Assembly: GCA_030770535.1 (NCBI GenBank)
Contig: JASVEC010000085.1
Location: 1 to 64,000 of the forward strand
DNA from: Batkoa obscura
Taxonomy: Eukaryota > Entomophthoromycota > Entomophthoromycetes > Entomophthorales > Batkoaceae
Direction of reading: 5' to 3'
Length of the DNA: 64,000 nucleotides
Positions within the stretch are counted from its first letter, which is position 1. Each line of letters opens with the position of its first letter. The notes beneath the pieces are model-generated. The model did not search any database, was not told the origin of the DNA, and worked only from the letters and a program-made list of their open reading frames with translations. Made by a program: the position numbers and the translations under genes. Positions 10,921 to 21,094 of the stretch are shown piece by piece.

Positions 10921-11257
10921 GCCCCATCCCAAAGAATATTATCATCTCATTTTGATATTTACTTTTCAGAGTATAAAAGAGTTTTCAGAGTATAGTAGCT
11001 TAAGGCTTTTTAACTGAATTATTCCCTGATATCTCGAACATTTAATAAAGTCAATAAGTTTACTTAATAGTATTTTACATAGGTTTTACGTTAGTATTGT
11101 CTATTCTATTTGTTTTACATAGTCTGTAGCCTATTACATATTATTCTTCATAACCCAAGTCTATCTTAGTCACATAAACTAAGACCTTTTGACTTGTAGT
11201 GTAGTCAACCAAGTAATAGCTGTTTTTGACTCCAAACACTGAGTACCAAATTTCACA
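10912..11257 (-). mobile_element. Partial reverse copy of the ~0.5-kb element
   Basis: The reverse complement of this stretch matches 10141-10527 at roughly nine bases in ten, making a long inverted repeat of about 350 bp with a spacer of about 390 bp. Its outer end reads TTTCACA, equal to the TGTGAAA start of the other copy. The copy is partial and adjoins a MITE end. Confidence 0.75.
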
Positions 11258-11320
11258 ATATAAAAACATATTATTGATTATGATTTTTTGTTACAACTAC
11301 AAGTATAAATATCAAGATAT

Positions 11321-13763
11321 GGGGTTGTCTGAATTAGTTTCATTATTTTATCCAATTTTTGAAAAATTTTGTATTTTAAAAACTTCGCTCAAAATTCTAT
11401 AAAATCACATCTTTTATTAAAACAAAAGTACCCAAACACAGTTCTAAATCATTCTATTATAGCTCATACTGTAAGTTAGTTGAATTTCTACTAGATCTTA
11501 AATACATATTCTTATAAAGCTTAATTGAGAAATATTTATTATCAACCGCTTTATAACTAACATTGTAGATTTATTATCAAATAAATAAACTATTTTAATG
11601 TTATAATTACATTATTAATATATTACCAAGTTAATAAATAGCTGCATAGGAGGGAGTGGTTAGCCCCAAAACTATAATTAACCATCTCTATATAGTACAA
11701 GTAATAGTAGTTTTTACATATTATTACAGTTACTTGTTCTTTGACTATTTATTAACTTAGCTATTAATAACTTAAGTAATCCTAACATTTAACAATCTAT
11801 TTCTATCATTCAACAAACTACTTATACTTGCTTAGTAAATATCGAAATTTTTAAATTCTCTGTTATCTTCGTAAGGTAAGCTGGGATCGATCTTTTAATT
11901 TTTCTGTTTTCTATAGACTCTATAACTTTAATTGGGACTATATCGCTTTTTTTTTGATGTATCAGATACTGGATAACAATGTAGTTTATTGTTATGTTTA
12001 ATAAAGTGTAAACACTTCTTTAATGTCTTTTGGGTCTCTATTATTCTTTTTGTATTTTTGTTTCTTTTATACTTTTTAAAAATTATATCTGTTTTCCCAT
12101 TATTAACAGTCGAGTTATTAATTTTATTATGCTCGCAAATAAAAGCCTCAAATCTTGAGATTAATTGATCGATATCTTCTATTTTACCTAACGCTTCAAA
12201 ACTACTTTTCCATTTTGAAAGGTTTCCAAAATGTCCATCAACTATACTTTTTCCATGATGCTCAGCAAAAAAATTAAGATTGACATTCAAACTACTATTT
12301 ATTTTATGAATTTCTTTAAACATATAGTGTAGAAACTCCTGGGATCTAAAATGATTTCCTGTATCTGCCCATATATTAATTTTTGTAAACTTTTTAAATA
12401 AAAGCTGTAGAGATCAAATTGATTAAGCAATCTCCTGCATATGCTGAATCATGATTCAATATTTCAGATAAATAATCAAAGTAAACTTTGCCTATTGTTT
12501 TATCATCTTTTAAATATAATACACCAAAGCCTAATACTGATATAGCTTGTTTATTATAATGATCTATATTTATTGAATCTGGTCTTGTTCCTATTTCCAT
12601 ATTTTGTTTAAAATCCAAAACCATTATACAACTTTTGTTATTTAATTTTTTGATAGTTTCATTAAATGTGTTTTTTTGAGTATCAACACAGAATTTATGT
12701 AATTTGTATAATTTTTCTTCTTCGTTGAAAATTTCTTGTATCTCTGCTTTGTTTTTTGCTGTATTTATTTTATTTTCAAATAACTTTTTTCTAACTGTAT
12801 ACTGGGTACATATATTACATAGATCCGTTTTTCTTGCTGGATTTTTGAAATTAGTTGGTATATATTTAAAGAACGTTGACCTAGCTACTGCTTTATCTCT
12901 TAGATCATTCAAATATTTACTATATATCATTCTTCTACTTTTATTTAATATATATATATTATCTGATGAATATTTACTATCGTTACTTTTTTTATTAAAT
13001 CTTGATGAAATAGTTGAATCATTTAGTAAATATTGTATGATAGTTTCAATTTGGTCATCTTTAATTTTTTTTGTATTTTTAATAATAGGTTTTAATGTTG
13101 ATATTTTATTATTATTACTTGTTTTTGAATAATCATATTGATTTCTATTTATGTTAAACCCAAAACTCTTACATTCATCAAAAGAATATACTGAAGCTAT
13201 AGTTGATAATAACGCTACTTGCTGACTTTTGTTTCCTGTTTCCCTTAAAGCACTAATTTTATACATTACTTGATTAAGTTTATTATTATCGATAGTAAAC
13301 TTTGATAATATATCTTTTCTTTGTTTTGTTTTATTATAAAATTCCATAAACCTTGGGTTGTTATAAGTAGCCCTTAAAATTGATGTAAATGAATTACAAT
13401 GTTTATATTGTGTACTCCTCCCTATTGTATTGAAGTTTTCAAAAATTCCATTTCGAAGTTTAGTTATGAAAGTTTGCATTTTATTTTTATTTCAACAAAA
13501 AATAAAGTCAAATAACTGTATTTATATAATTATATAATCATATAGTTATATATTATATATCTGTTAAATATCTAACAGAACTAACATAAAATATATAGTT
13601 AAGAAAATTAGCTATTTAAGAAAAGGAAACAATTAAAATAAGTTTTAAATAGAGACATTTAATTTTAGGCTTTTTAGATTTAACCGTTATATTGAACACA
13701 AACTTGGAATTTTAAATTTGGATTAATTTCTAAGTAGATTCTGAAACCAATTAGGACAGCCCC
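11321..13763 (-). mobile_element. 2.44-kb DDE-type DNA transposon, likely Sola-like
   Basis: Bounded by imperfect terminal inverted repeats: left end GGGGTTGTCTGAATTAGTTT, right end (read inward) GGGGCTGTCCTAATTGGTTT, agreeing at 16 of the first 20 positions. It is flanked by ATAT on both sides (11317-11320 and 13764-13767), a 4-bp target duplication. It contains one transposase gene on the minus strand, disrupted by frameshifts. Four-base duplications and a probable D-D-D catalytic set are described for the Sola superfamily, so that is my best guess; I could not compare it with reference transposases. The nearby MITEs share its end sequence and duplications. Confidence 0.75.
11822..13479 (-). 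pseudogene. DDE/DDD-type transposase, frameshifted
   Basis: Transposase of the 2.44-kb element. The first frame, 13479 to 12394, gives 361 residues starting MQTFITKLRNG. A second frame takes over near 12391-12400 (INIWADTGNHFRS, then the ORF 12323-11928), and a third near the nine-T run at 11947-11955 continues to a stop at 11822-11824; two one-base indels therefore split it. Visible features: a Cys pair in DLCNICTQY around residue 218-225, then likely catalytic acids in IMVLDFKQNM, in IWADTGNHF and in FFAEHHGKSIVDGHFG. The spacing of the three acid motifs fits an RNase-H-fold transposase. As sequenced it would not make a full protein. The plus-strand ORF 12704-13132 is its shadow. Confidence 0.75.
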
Positions 13764-13767
13764 ATAT

Positions 13768-13866
13768 GGTGATGTTTTTTTTGGCTTCATTACTTTTTCC
13801 ATCTTTTAAGCGTTATTTAAATCGAAAAATTGCTAGCAAAATTCTTAAATACAAAAATACATCCCC
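13768..13866 (+). mobile_element. MITE copy 7, abutting the transposon
   Basis: 99 bp, GGTGATG...CATCCCC, flanked by ATAT at 13764-13767 and 13867-13870. The left ATAT is also the right target duplication of the 2.44-kb transposon, so the two elements share one duplication. Confidence 0.9.
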
Positions 13867-13870
13867 ATAT

Positions 13871-14299
13871 ATCAAATTTTAGTAATAAAAGTATTAAAGT
13901 TTAACTAAATTTAATAATAAGTTGATAAAATAATATTTTATAAGTATATTTTAATTATTTCATTTATATTATAATACAATGTACCATGTATAGCTAGAGA
14001 TTCCAATTATAAAAGAATTATATTTATATCTCACAAAAAACTTAGTTTTAAAAAAGAAACTATAGCTTTTGTTTTTTAAAATTATAATCAGAAAAGCTAA
14101 CATTAATTTAATAGATTTAATAAATATTAGTAAAAAGCATTTAAAGCAGCACCAGCTATGCTTCTAATAGATTTAAAAACATTAAACCAATTTATATTTA
14201 GACTAAATGATGAACATTATATAAAGTAATTAATAATAAGGCCAATCAAAGCATTATTGTCAAATATAATATAAAAATGTTTCTCAATAATTATTATAT
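13871..14299. other. Intergenic between MITEs
   Basis: About 430 bp of AT-rich DNA with no supported feature. Confidence 0.45.
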
Positions 14300-14396
14300 G
14301 AGAATGTATTTTTTTGTTGAAGAATTTTGCTAACAATCTTTCCACTTGAATATCGTTTAAAAGATGGAAAAAGTAATGAAGTCAAAAAAACGCCTT
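14300..14396 (-). mobile_element. MITE copy 8 (reverse)
   Basis: GAGAATGTATTTTTTTGTTG...CACTTGAATATCGTTTAAAAG...GTCAAAAAAACGCCTT. Left ATAT flank kept, right flank diverged. Confidence 0.75.
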
Positions 14397-14730
14397 GATG
14401 TAGTAATTTTGCAATTTAAGTTATCATTATCATAAAAATTAGTAAACTTTTTTAAATTTGTAGGGAGTATTTTTTTATTTCTCCTGTTTAAAAGTTTTTT
14501 AGTTTATCATTAGAGTTGTAAATTTTTTAGTATTATTTATATTAATATTATTATGTTTAGAATACTTAATTTGGTTATTAATAAAGCGCTTATTCTAAAC
14601 ATTTCCTTTATCTTAATTTTACTTTTTAAACTTTGCTTTTATAGTTTTAAAATTAAAATAACTAATTGTGAGATATCGCTCTGTCAGTTCTGATTGATTA
14701 TAACATGAATCATAAAAATTAAGTAAATAT
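14397..14730. other. Intergenic between MITEs
   Basis: About 330 bp, no supported feature. Confidence 0.45.
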
Positions 14731-14827
14731 GGGGTTGTTTTTTTTAGTTTCATTATTTTTCCATTTTTTAAGCGCTATTTGAGTGGAAAGATTGTAGCAA
14801 AATTTTTAAACGAAAAAACACATCCCC
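14731..14827 (+). mobile_element. MITE copy 9
   Basis: 97 bp, GGGGTTGTTTTTTTTAGTTT...CATCCCC, with ATAT on both sides. Its first bases (GGGGTTGT...AGTTTCATTATTTT) are the closest of all copies to the left end of the 2.44-kb transposon. Confidence 0.92.
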
Positions 14828-14945
14828 ATATGTTAAATTTTAAAAAATATGATATAAAAACTGTTTACAAGTATTAAAAAAATTTAAAATCAGTATCAAT
14901 AAACGAATACAGAGCAAAATGGCTATCAAATAAGCTATCAAACTT

Positions 14946-14985
14946 AATTTTAAAATAAATAAATAAATAAATAAATAAATAAATA
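14946..14985. repeat. AAAT microsatellite
   Basis: Run of about seven AAAT units in the MITE-rich intergenic region. Confidence 0.8.
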
Positions 14986-15311
14986 TAGTTTAATGAATTT
15001 TATATTAATATTAACAACAGGATTTTTATAATAATTTTATCATTAAAAGTGAAAATTATCCTACAAATAAATGAATTAAACATGAATCAATTTGATGCAG
15101 AATCTTTTTAGTTTTAAAAACAGAATCTGATTAAATATAGTAGGTATTTTTGTTAGATCTAAGTTTTATAATAAATTTAATAACAATAATATTAAAATTA
15201 GATATAACATATTTAAGGAGCTTATAATAATTAAATATGCTAAAATAAAAAACAGAAAGAGTAATTTTTTTATAAATATAAGGTCAAAAACTTAACTAAT
15301 TAAAAATGTAT
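14986..15311. other. Intergenic between MITEs
   Basis: About 325 bp, no supported feature. Confidence 0.45.
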
Positions 15312-15410
15312 GGGGGTGTTTTTTTAGTTTCATTACTTTTCTCTCTTTTTAAGCGCTATTTGAGTAGAAAAGCTATTAGTAAAATTCTTAAACAAAAAAA
15401 ATACATCTAC
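15312..15410 (+). mobile_element. MITE copy 10
   Basis: 99 bp, GGGGGTGTTTTTTTAGTTTC...CATCTAC with ATAT on the right. Core AAGCGCTATTTGAGTAGAAAAG. Confidence 0.85.
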
Positions 15411-15489
15411 ATATGTAAAAATAATTAGTCATTAATAATATTTAAATAAAGCTATTGTTATAGTTATAAAAGCTTTTTTAATAACAAAT

Positions 15490-15587
15490 GGAGATGTTTT
15501 TTTAACTTCATTACTTTTTCTATCTCTTGAGCGCTATTTAAGTAGAGAAATTGCTAGTAAAACTCTTAAATATAAAAATACATCTCC
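15490..15587 (+). mobile_element. MITE copy 11 with AAAT duplication
   Basis: 98 bp, GGAGATG...CATCTCC with compensating terminal bases, flanked by AAAT at 15486-15489 and 15588-15591. A non-palindromic flank shows that the 4 bp is a real target duplication and not part of the inverted repeat. Confidence 0.9.
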
Positions 15588-15591
15588 AAAT

Positions 15592-15963
15592 GCTAAATAT
15601 AAAATTCGATATTTAGTATTAAAAAAAATCTATAAAATTTTTTAGTTAGCTATTTATGATAAATTAGAAGTTTAATTCTAATAATTAAAATTGACTTATA
15701 AATAAAAAAGATAGTACAAAATAAGTTTCTTAAATCAAATAAAAGGATTCAAAATAGGTTTTTAAAATTTAATTTTTTCAATTAATTTAAACATATTTAT
15801 ATTACTTTCTGTAAAACTCTGATGCTTATATAAAAAGTTCATTAAAACAAAAGAATATCAAACTAGCTTCTAAATTCATATCAAATAGTTTTGATTTTAT
15901 TTACTTAATTTATAAAATCAACATGTATATATACATTTTGCTAGCACTGAACACAGGAAAAAA
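15592..15963. other. Intergenic, nothing seen
   Basis: About 370 bp AT-rich DNA before a tRNA gene; no supported feature. Confidence 0.45.
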
Positions 15964-16037
15964 GCTCGTATGGCGCAATTGGCTAGCGCGTCCGACTGTT
16001 AATCGGGAGGTTACTGGTTCGATCCCAGTTATGAGCG
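15964..16037 (+). tRNA. tRNA-Asn (GTT), copy 2
   Basis: Same 74-nt sequence as copy 1 (acceptor GCTCGTA/TATGAGC, anticodon GTT). A T-run suitable as Pol III terminator follows at about 16046. Confidence 0.95.
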
Positions 16038-16732
16038 TTTAGAGATATTTTTTCAAGTCCATTCTAATAAAACGTAAGTATAAAAGATTGTTCTTATTAC
16101 TTATTTAAAATGAAGTTGGGTATAATTATCTTTTGCTTAGAATTTATATTAGAGTTACTTGTTTAGAAATAGTTTATTGATGGTTATATATATCTTTGAG
16201 TTGTTTATAGTAATCTAAAGACTAATGTAGGTTTTTTAATGTGGTTGTTACATTGATTACATTTTTAATCCTATTTTAAAAGCGATTGATAATAGGATAG
16301 CTAGTAAGATACTATATATACATAATTTTATGATATCAATAATATGACGGATTACTTTGATCTACTGAGGTTTGAAATGTTTTATAGTATATTTAATAAA
16401 TAATAAAGCACTATTAATTTTCATACATTAAACTTAGATTTAGAACTAATGTTAACACAATGGTATATTTGAGTGTAAAACAAAAAATAATCTTTTCAAT
16501 GAATCTATGTATGTATATTATTTTTATCTAAATATCATTATCAATATCTACCTCAACTAATTTTACTATCAGCTCTCTATTTAATATTCATTACCTAATT
16601 TTAGCTCAACCAATAAAACCAAATTAACTCAAGTTACGCATATACTTTGATTACACTTCTAAAACTTACAAAACTAAAATTTATAAAAACTACTCTTCTC
16701 TACCAACAAAAAAAACCAAAAAAACCCTCAAA
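16038..16732. other. Intergenic, 5' flank of MON1
   Basis: About 700 bp with no ORF. The last 100 bp become pyrimidine/A-rich toward the MON1 start, as in a short fungal 5' leader. Confidence 0.5.
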
Positions 16733-19179
16733 ATGAGCGATAAATCAACGAATCGATCTAGCATAGACCCAATGGATTTAACTTCTATATTAAAAAAAGA
16801 ACGAAGTGAAGCAACCACATCTTTAGAGCAAATCAATGTCACCAGTTCTTTACTCGAAAATATTAATACGGATTCTAATTCTATTATAGATGCTTCAGTG
16901 CCTATATCCCTGTCCCGACCATTATCAGCACATTCTTTGTTATCACATAAATACCCAGGTCAAATATCCAGAACTCAATCTTTAAAAGATGGTTTATCTC
17001 CTAGGATGTTAACTAATGATATAAAACGTCGGCCTTCTTCTAGACAATCATTAGCATCGATGGTAACCTTACAATTGTTTTTAAATAAAAACAATAACGA
17101 AGAAGCGATGTCTGGTAAGTGAATTAATATTTTTTATTAGATCTGAGAAGTTTTTCCTTTATAAAATAAATAGCAGTTATTTATTTTTGAAATTTAGATA
17201 ATTATTCAGAAGGAAGTAAAAGAAACACATTGATTGAGGAGCGAAATAGCACTATTGAATCTCCCAAAGGGCTAGCTTTTGAAAACGAAGAATTAGAGCA
17301 AAGTCCTGAGTTTCAACAAAATCAAATTGAGGCTATTGAAGAAGAAGACGTTAATTTTGAGCAGGAAATGTTAGATAATGCTAGTTTATTAGAACAACTT
17401 AATAATAGTAATAAGGAAGAAAATAACAATATCAAACAATTAGTATTTAATGATTCGGACGATGATGAACTTTCAGAAGGTGATATTATTGATGGTCCAT
17501 ATCATAGGAGAAAATACGGTGATGAAGGTAATAACTTAATATAAGATTTGATAGGAATTAAATTATGAATTTTTTAGATCCTAATTCACACAGTTGGAAA
17601 AACCATAAACATCATTTGTTTGTTCTGAGCTCAGCTGGGAAACCTATTTACACTAGGTAAACTTTATTAGTTTATTACTTTTTGAAATTAAAATTTAATT
17701 ATTTTAGATATAGTGACGAATCTAAAATGTCAGAATATATGGGCATTATTCAGGCCATTATTTCATTTTATGTAGACGAAGGAGATTCTATTAGGTGTTA
17801 TTATTATACAATTGCTAGTTATATATATATTTATAATATTTGATATTAGATCGATAAATTCTACTTCTCATAAAATTATATTTATGCAAAGAGAACCATT
17901 ATATTTTGTGCTAGTATCAAGGACAAACGAAAGTGAAGAAATAGTAAATAATAATATTATAATAATTTGTGATAATAATATAATAATTTATTTTTTATTT
18001 TTTGTTACTAATAGCTAAGAGATTATTTGCATTTATATTATCAACAAATAATAAGTACCTTAACATATTCTCAAATACAACGTGTATTTGAAAAGAGTAC
18101 TAATTTTGATTTGAGGCGGTTATTAAATGGAACAGAAAGTTTTTTAGATACTTTAATTAAACGTAGTGTTTCATTATCACCTAGCTATTTATTAGAATCT
18201 ATTAGAAGTGTCAAAATGAATATCAAGCTACGATTAAAAATAAGTAAAGCTATTAAACCTTTAGCCATTCAACAATTAGATATTATCTATGTAATATTAG
18301 CTAGTAAATATAGATTAGTTCATCTATTAAGATCTCATAAAGTTAATTTACATCCAATGGATTTACATTTATTATTAAATTTGGTGAATTCTTCACCTGC
18401 TTTTCTAAACCTTAATCAAGCCAATTGGGTTCCTATCTGTTTACCTAGATTTAATAAATCAGGTTATTTATATGCTTTAATATCATTTTTAAATTTGGAT
18501 CCTCCATTAGTATTGATCATATTATCGCCATTAAGAGATAAATATGAAGAAATTAAAAAAGTAAATGACATTATCATTCAGGTAAAAAGTTATTATAATC
18601 ATATATTATCAATATTAATAAATCAATGTTTTATTATTAGAATTTGAATCATGAAAATCTAATTAATGAAATTTATGAAAGTATTGAAAATGATGCGTTT
18701 GATTTAGGTAAATTTAATTTATTGTTATATTTTATAAAATTATTTATTTTATTTTGTTAGCTGAAATCGGAATTCCCGGTTTGAGACACTTTATATTTAA
18801 ATCTAAAAATTTATTCCAATATACCAGTTCAAGGTTAGAGCCACCATATATATTAAAAAGAGAAAGGAGGAGGTAGTTTTTATTATTACTATTATTATTA
18901 TTATTATACTAATGTAAATCACATCTAAAATTTAGATTATTTGAATTATATAAGACTTCTTATTATATAATGAACTCTCGATTTAGAAATATACGTATCT
19001 ATTTTAATGATAGTGAAACAGAAACAATAGTCATTTGGTCTACAAATCAATTTTTATTATTTGCTACATTTACTCCCTTTTTATCTAAAACAACCTTAGT
19101 TAATTTGGCTTTAAAGTTAGTTAAATATTTACAGGCAGATAAGGAACAATTATTTATTACTCAAACTACATTAATTTAA
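16733..19179 (+). CDS. MON1: Vacuolar fusion protein MON1
   Basis: Subunit of the MON1-CCZ1 guanine-nucleotide exchange factor that activates Rab7/Ypt7 on late endosomes and vacuoles. Nine exons: 16733-17114, 17198-17527, 17578-17656, 17708-17794, 17850-17943, 18015-18581, 18641-18707, 18761-18872 and 18936-19179, joining in frame to 653 residues (yeast MON1 has 644). Residues 1 to about 240 are a Ser/Asn/Glu-rich, probably disordered tail. The first longin domain starts at HHLFVLSSAGKPIYTRY, continues through IIFMQREPLYFVLVSR, and further longin-like domains follow with PGLRHFIFKSK and the C-terminal FATFTPFLSK region, all hallmark segments of the SAND/MON1 family. It ends only 82 bp from the convergent gene on the minus strand. 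Exon ends are inferred from splice signals and frame. A shadow ORF at 17812-18018 retains an intron. Confidence 0.9.
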
Positions 19180-19261
19180 ATATAATAATAATAATAATAA
19201 TAATAATATATAAACGATAGGATAATATTAACAATTATTATTTATTTATTATTTATTTATT

Positions 19262-20932
19262 TTATTGTTTAAGTAAATGTAATTGATTTTTTAAACTTGG
19301 AAATTTCAATTGAATAATTTTTAATTTATTAGCTAAATTAGAATCAATTTTTATATCATTATTGATTAAATGCTCTTTAATTAAATAATTTAATAAATTA
19401 TATTGTTTTTTATTTATAGCTAATGATAATAATGAACTTAATTGATATTCATTTTGTAAATCAAATAAATTAAATTTATTTTTTAATATTTGAATTTGTT
19501 GATAATTTAAATAAATAAATAATTTACTTATTATAGATTTTAATTTAATATCCGCTTCACTATTATATTGTAATAGATAATTATAGGCCATTTCATACTG
19601 TTGATGGTAGATTAAATTTTGCAATAATAAACTTAAAATTGGATTATTTAGTTGAATATTTTGTATTTTAATTTGTTGTTGATAATAATTAAAAATTTGT
19701 AAATATTGGAAATTTAATTTATTACCGTATAGCATAGTTTGTAATAATTGTTGATTTAATTGAATATTGAAATTAATTAAAAATTGATGAGCTAATAAAA
19801 ATTCATCATTTAATATTAATCCATATAATAAAGTATTAATTACATTAATAAATCTATATTGTTTAATATCATTATAAAAACTTGTTATTGTCTCTATTGT
19901 TAATTTATTATCGTTATTTGTATTTTCGTTTTCATTGTTATTCTCTTTTAATAATTTAAAATATATTAATAACGATCGATTAATACAACTATCCGTTACA
20001 TTTGGCCATTGATAGATATCTATTTTTTGAATAAATCTACTAAAAACTGACAACTCTAATTTCTTTTTTAACTCATGAATTAACATTCCTTTGTATAGCG
20101 TTTGTACTTCTTTTCCTAACATATTTAAACTCTTTTGATATAATTGATAATTATCTTTCATCTTGTTTCCCATTTCAATTAACTGCTTACTATTATTTTT
20201 ACTTAAATAACTAAATACCGTTTGTATCAAATCTTTATATTGTAGACTATATTTCTCTTCTTGTAATGAGCCCATAGCTAATGTCTTCAGTGTTAATTCT
20301 GTAGCCAGTTCTGACTTACATTTTAAATTTAATAGAATAAATTTATACAAAAAATGCTGTTTTTTAGTTAAATAACACCAATAAAAATGCTGATAAAACT
20401 TATCTTCTAATAAATTTAAATTTAATTGTTGAGCTAAATTTATAAAATATAATAATAATTGAAAATTATCACTATCCTTAGAGTCCATGCTTATTAATTG
20501 AAAATAAAGTTCATAGAGCTGTTTCTCAACTATCTCAAGACGCTTCAATTGGGAGGAATAGGCAATGAAACTTTGCGTTAGTTTAATTACTAATTTTGAA
20601 TTATTAGATAATATACTTAATTTTATAAATTCCAAACTGTTATTTTTAATGTTTGCTAAGGGTTCCTCTTTATTATCAATATCCTTATTATCATTGATAT
20701 TTATTTGTGTTAATGAAATTATTTTTATTATATTTTTTTGAGTTGGCAATATATTATAAGATGTGAATTTACTGATTTTCTTACTCAACTTTTTGATTGT
20801 ATTATTACTATAGCCTATCAAACTCGTTTTTGTTTCTATGCTTCTTTTTACTCTCACTTGGAATTGATAAACCCTAATTGTTGACTTAGGATGAATACTA
20901 CGTTGAATTTGAGTTTGTAATAAACTACTCAT
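19262..20932 (-). CDS. Uncharacterised helical protein, possibly mitochondrial
   Basis: Uninterrupted frame of 556 residues starting at the ATG at 20932; no introns, unlike its neighbours. Composition is strongly Leu/Asn/Gln/Lys/Ile-rich. The first 32 residues contain Arg, Lys, Ser and Gln but no acidic residue, which would suit a mitochondrial presequence. The rest is a succession of short amphipathic helices (for example FLLAHQFLINFNIQLNQQLL and MAYNYLLQYNSEADIK spaced by about 35 residues) of the kind found in PPR/TPR-type mitochondrial RNA or assembly factors. I do not recognise a specific family, and low-complexity composition could imitate helical repeats. It is convergent with MON1 (82 bp) and divergent from RPF2 (162 bp between start codons), so the two may share a promoter region. 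Confidence 0.6.
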   Translation of the reverse strand: MSSLLQTQIQRSIHPKSTIRVYQFQVRVKRSIETKTSLIGYSNNTIKKLSKKISKFTSYNILPTQKNIIKIISLTQININDNKDIDNKEEPLANIKNNSLEFIKLSILSNNSKLVIKLTQSFIAYSSQLKRLEIVEKQLYELYFQLISMDSKDSDNFQLLLYFINLAQQLNLNLLEDKFYQHFYWCYLTKKQHFLYKFILLNLKCKSELATELTLKTLAMGSLQEEKYSLQYKDLIQTVFSYLSKNNSKQLIEMGNKMKDNYQLYQKSLNMLGKEVQTLYKGMLIHELKKKLELSVFSRFIQKIDIYQWPNVTDSCINRSLLIYFKLLKENNNENENTNNDNKLTIETITSFYNDIKQYRFINVINTLLYGLILNDEFLLAHQFLINFNIQLNQQLLQTMLYGNKLNFQYLQIFNYYQQQIKIQNIQLNNPILSLLLQNLIYHQQYEMAYNYLLQYNSEADIKLKSIISKLFIYLNYQQIQILKNKFNLFDLQNEYQLSSLLSLAINKKQYNLLNYLIKEHLINNDIKIDSNLANKLKIIQLKFPSLKNQLHLLKQ

Positions 20933-21094
20933 TTAAAAAAGAATTTAAAAAGAGTTAATTTTTTGAGTAATAAAAATGGGAATAAAAGTTGTCGAAAATT
21001 TTAATTGCAAAAAGTTTCAATTCAGAGAAAAAGAAATCCAACTTAAAATTGTTCAGGATTGAAACTCGAAATTTTACTTTTTAATAAAAATAAA

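Noticed and set aside
12704-13132. 142-codon plus-strand ORF within the transposon
   Set aside because: It is the antisense of the transposase gene and has shadow-type composition rich in Phe, Leu and Ile.
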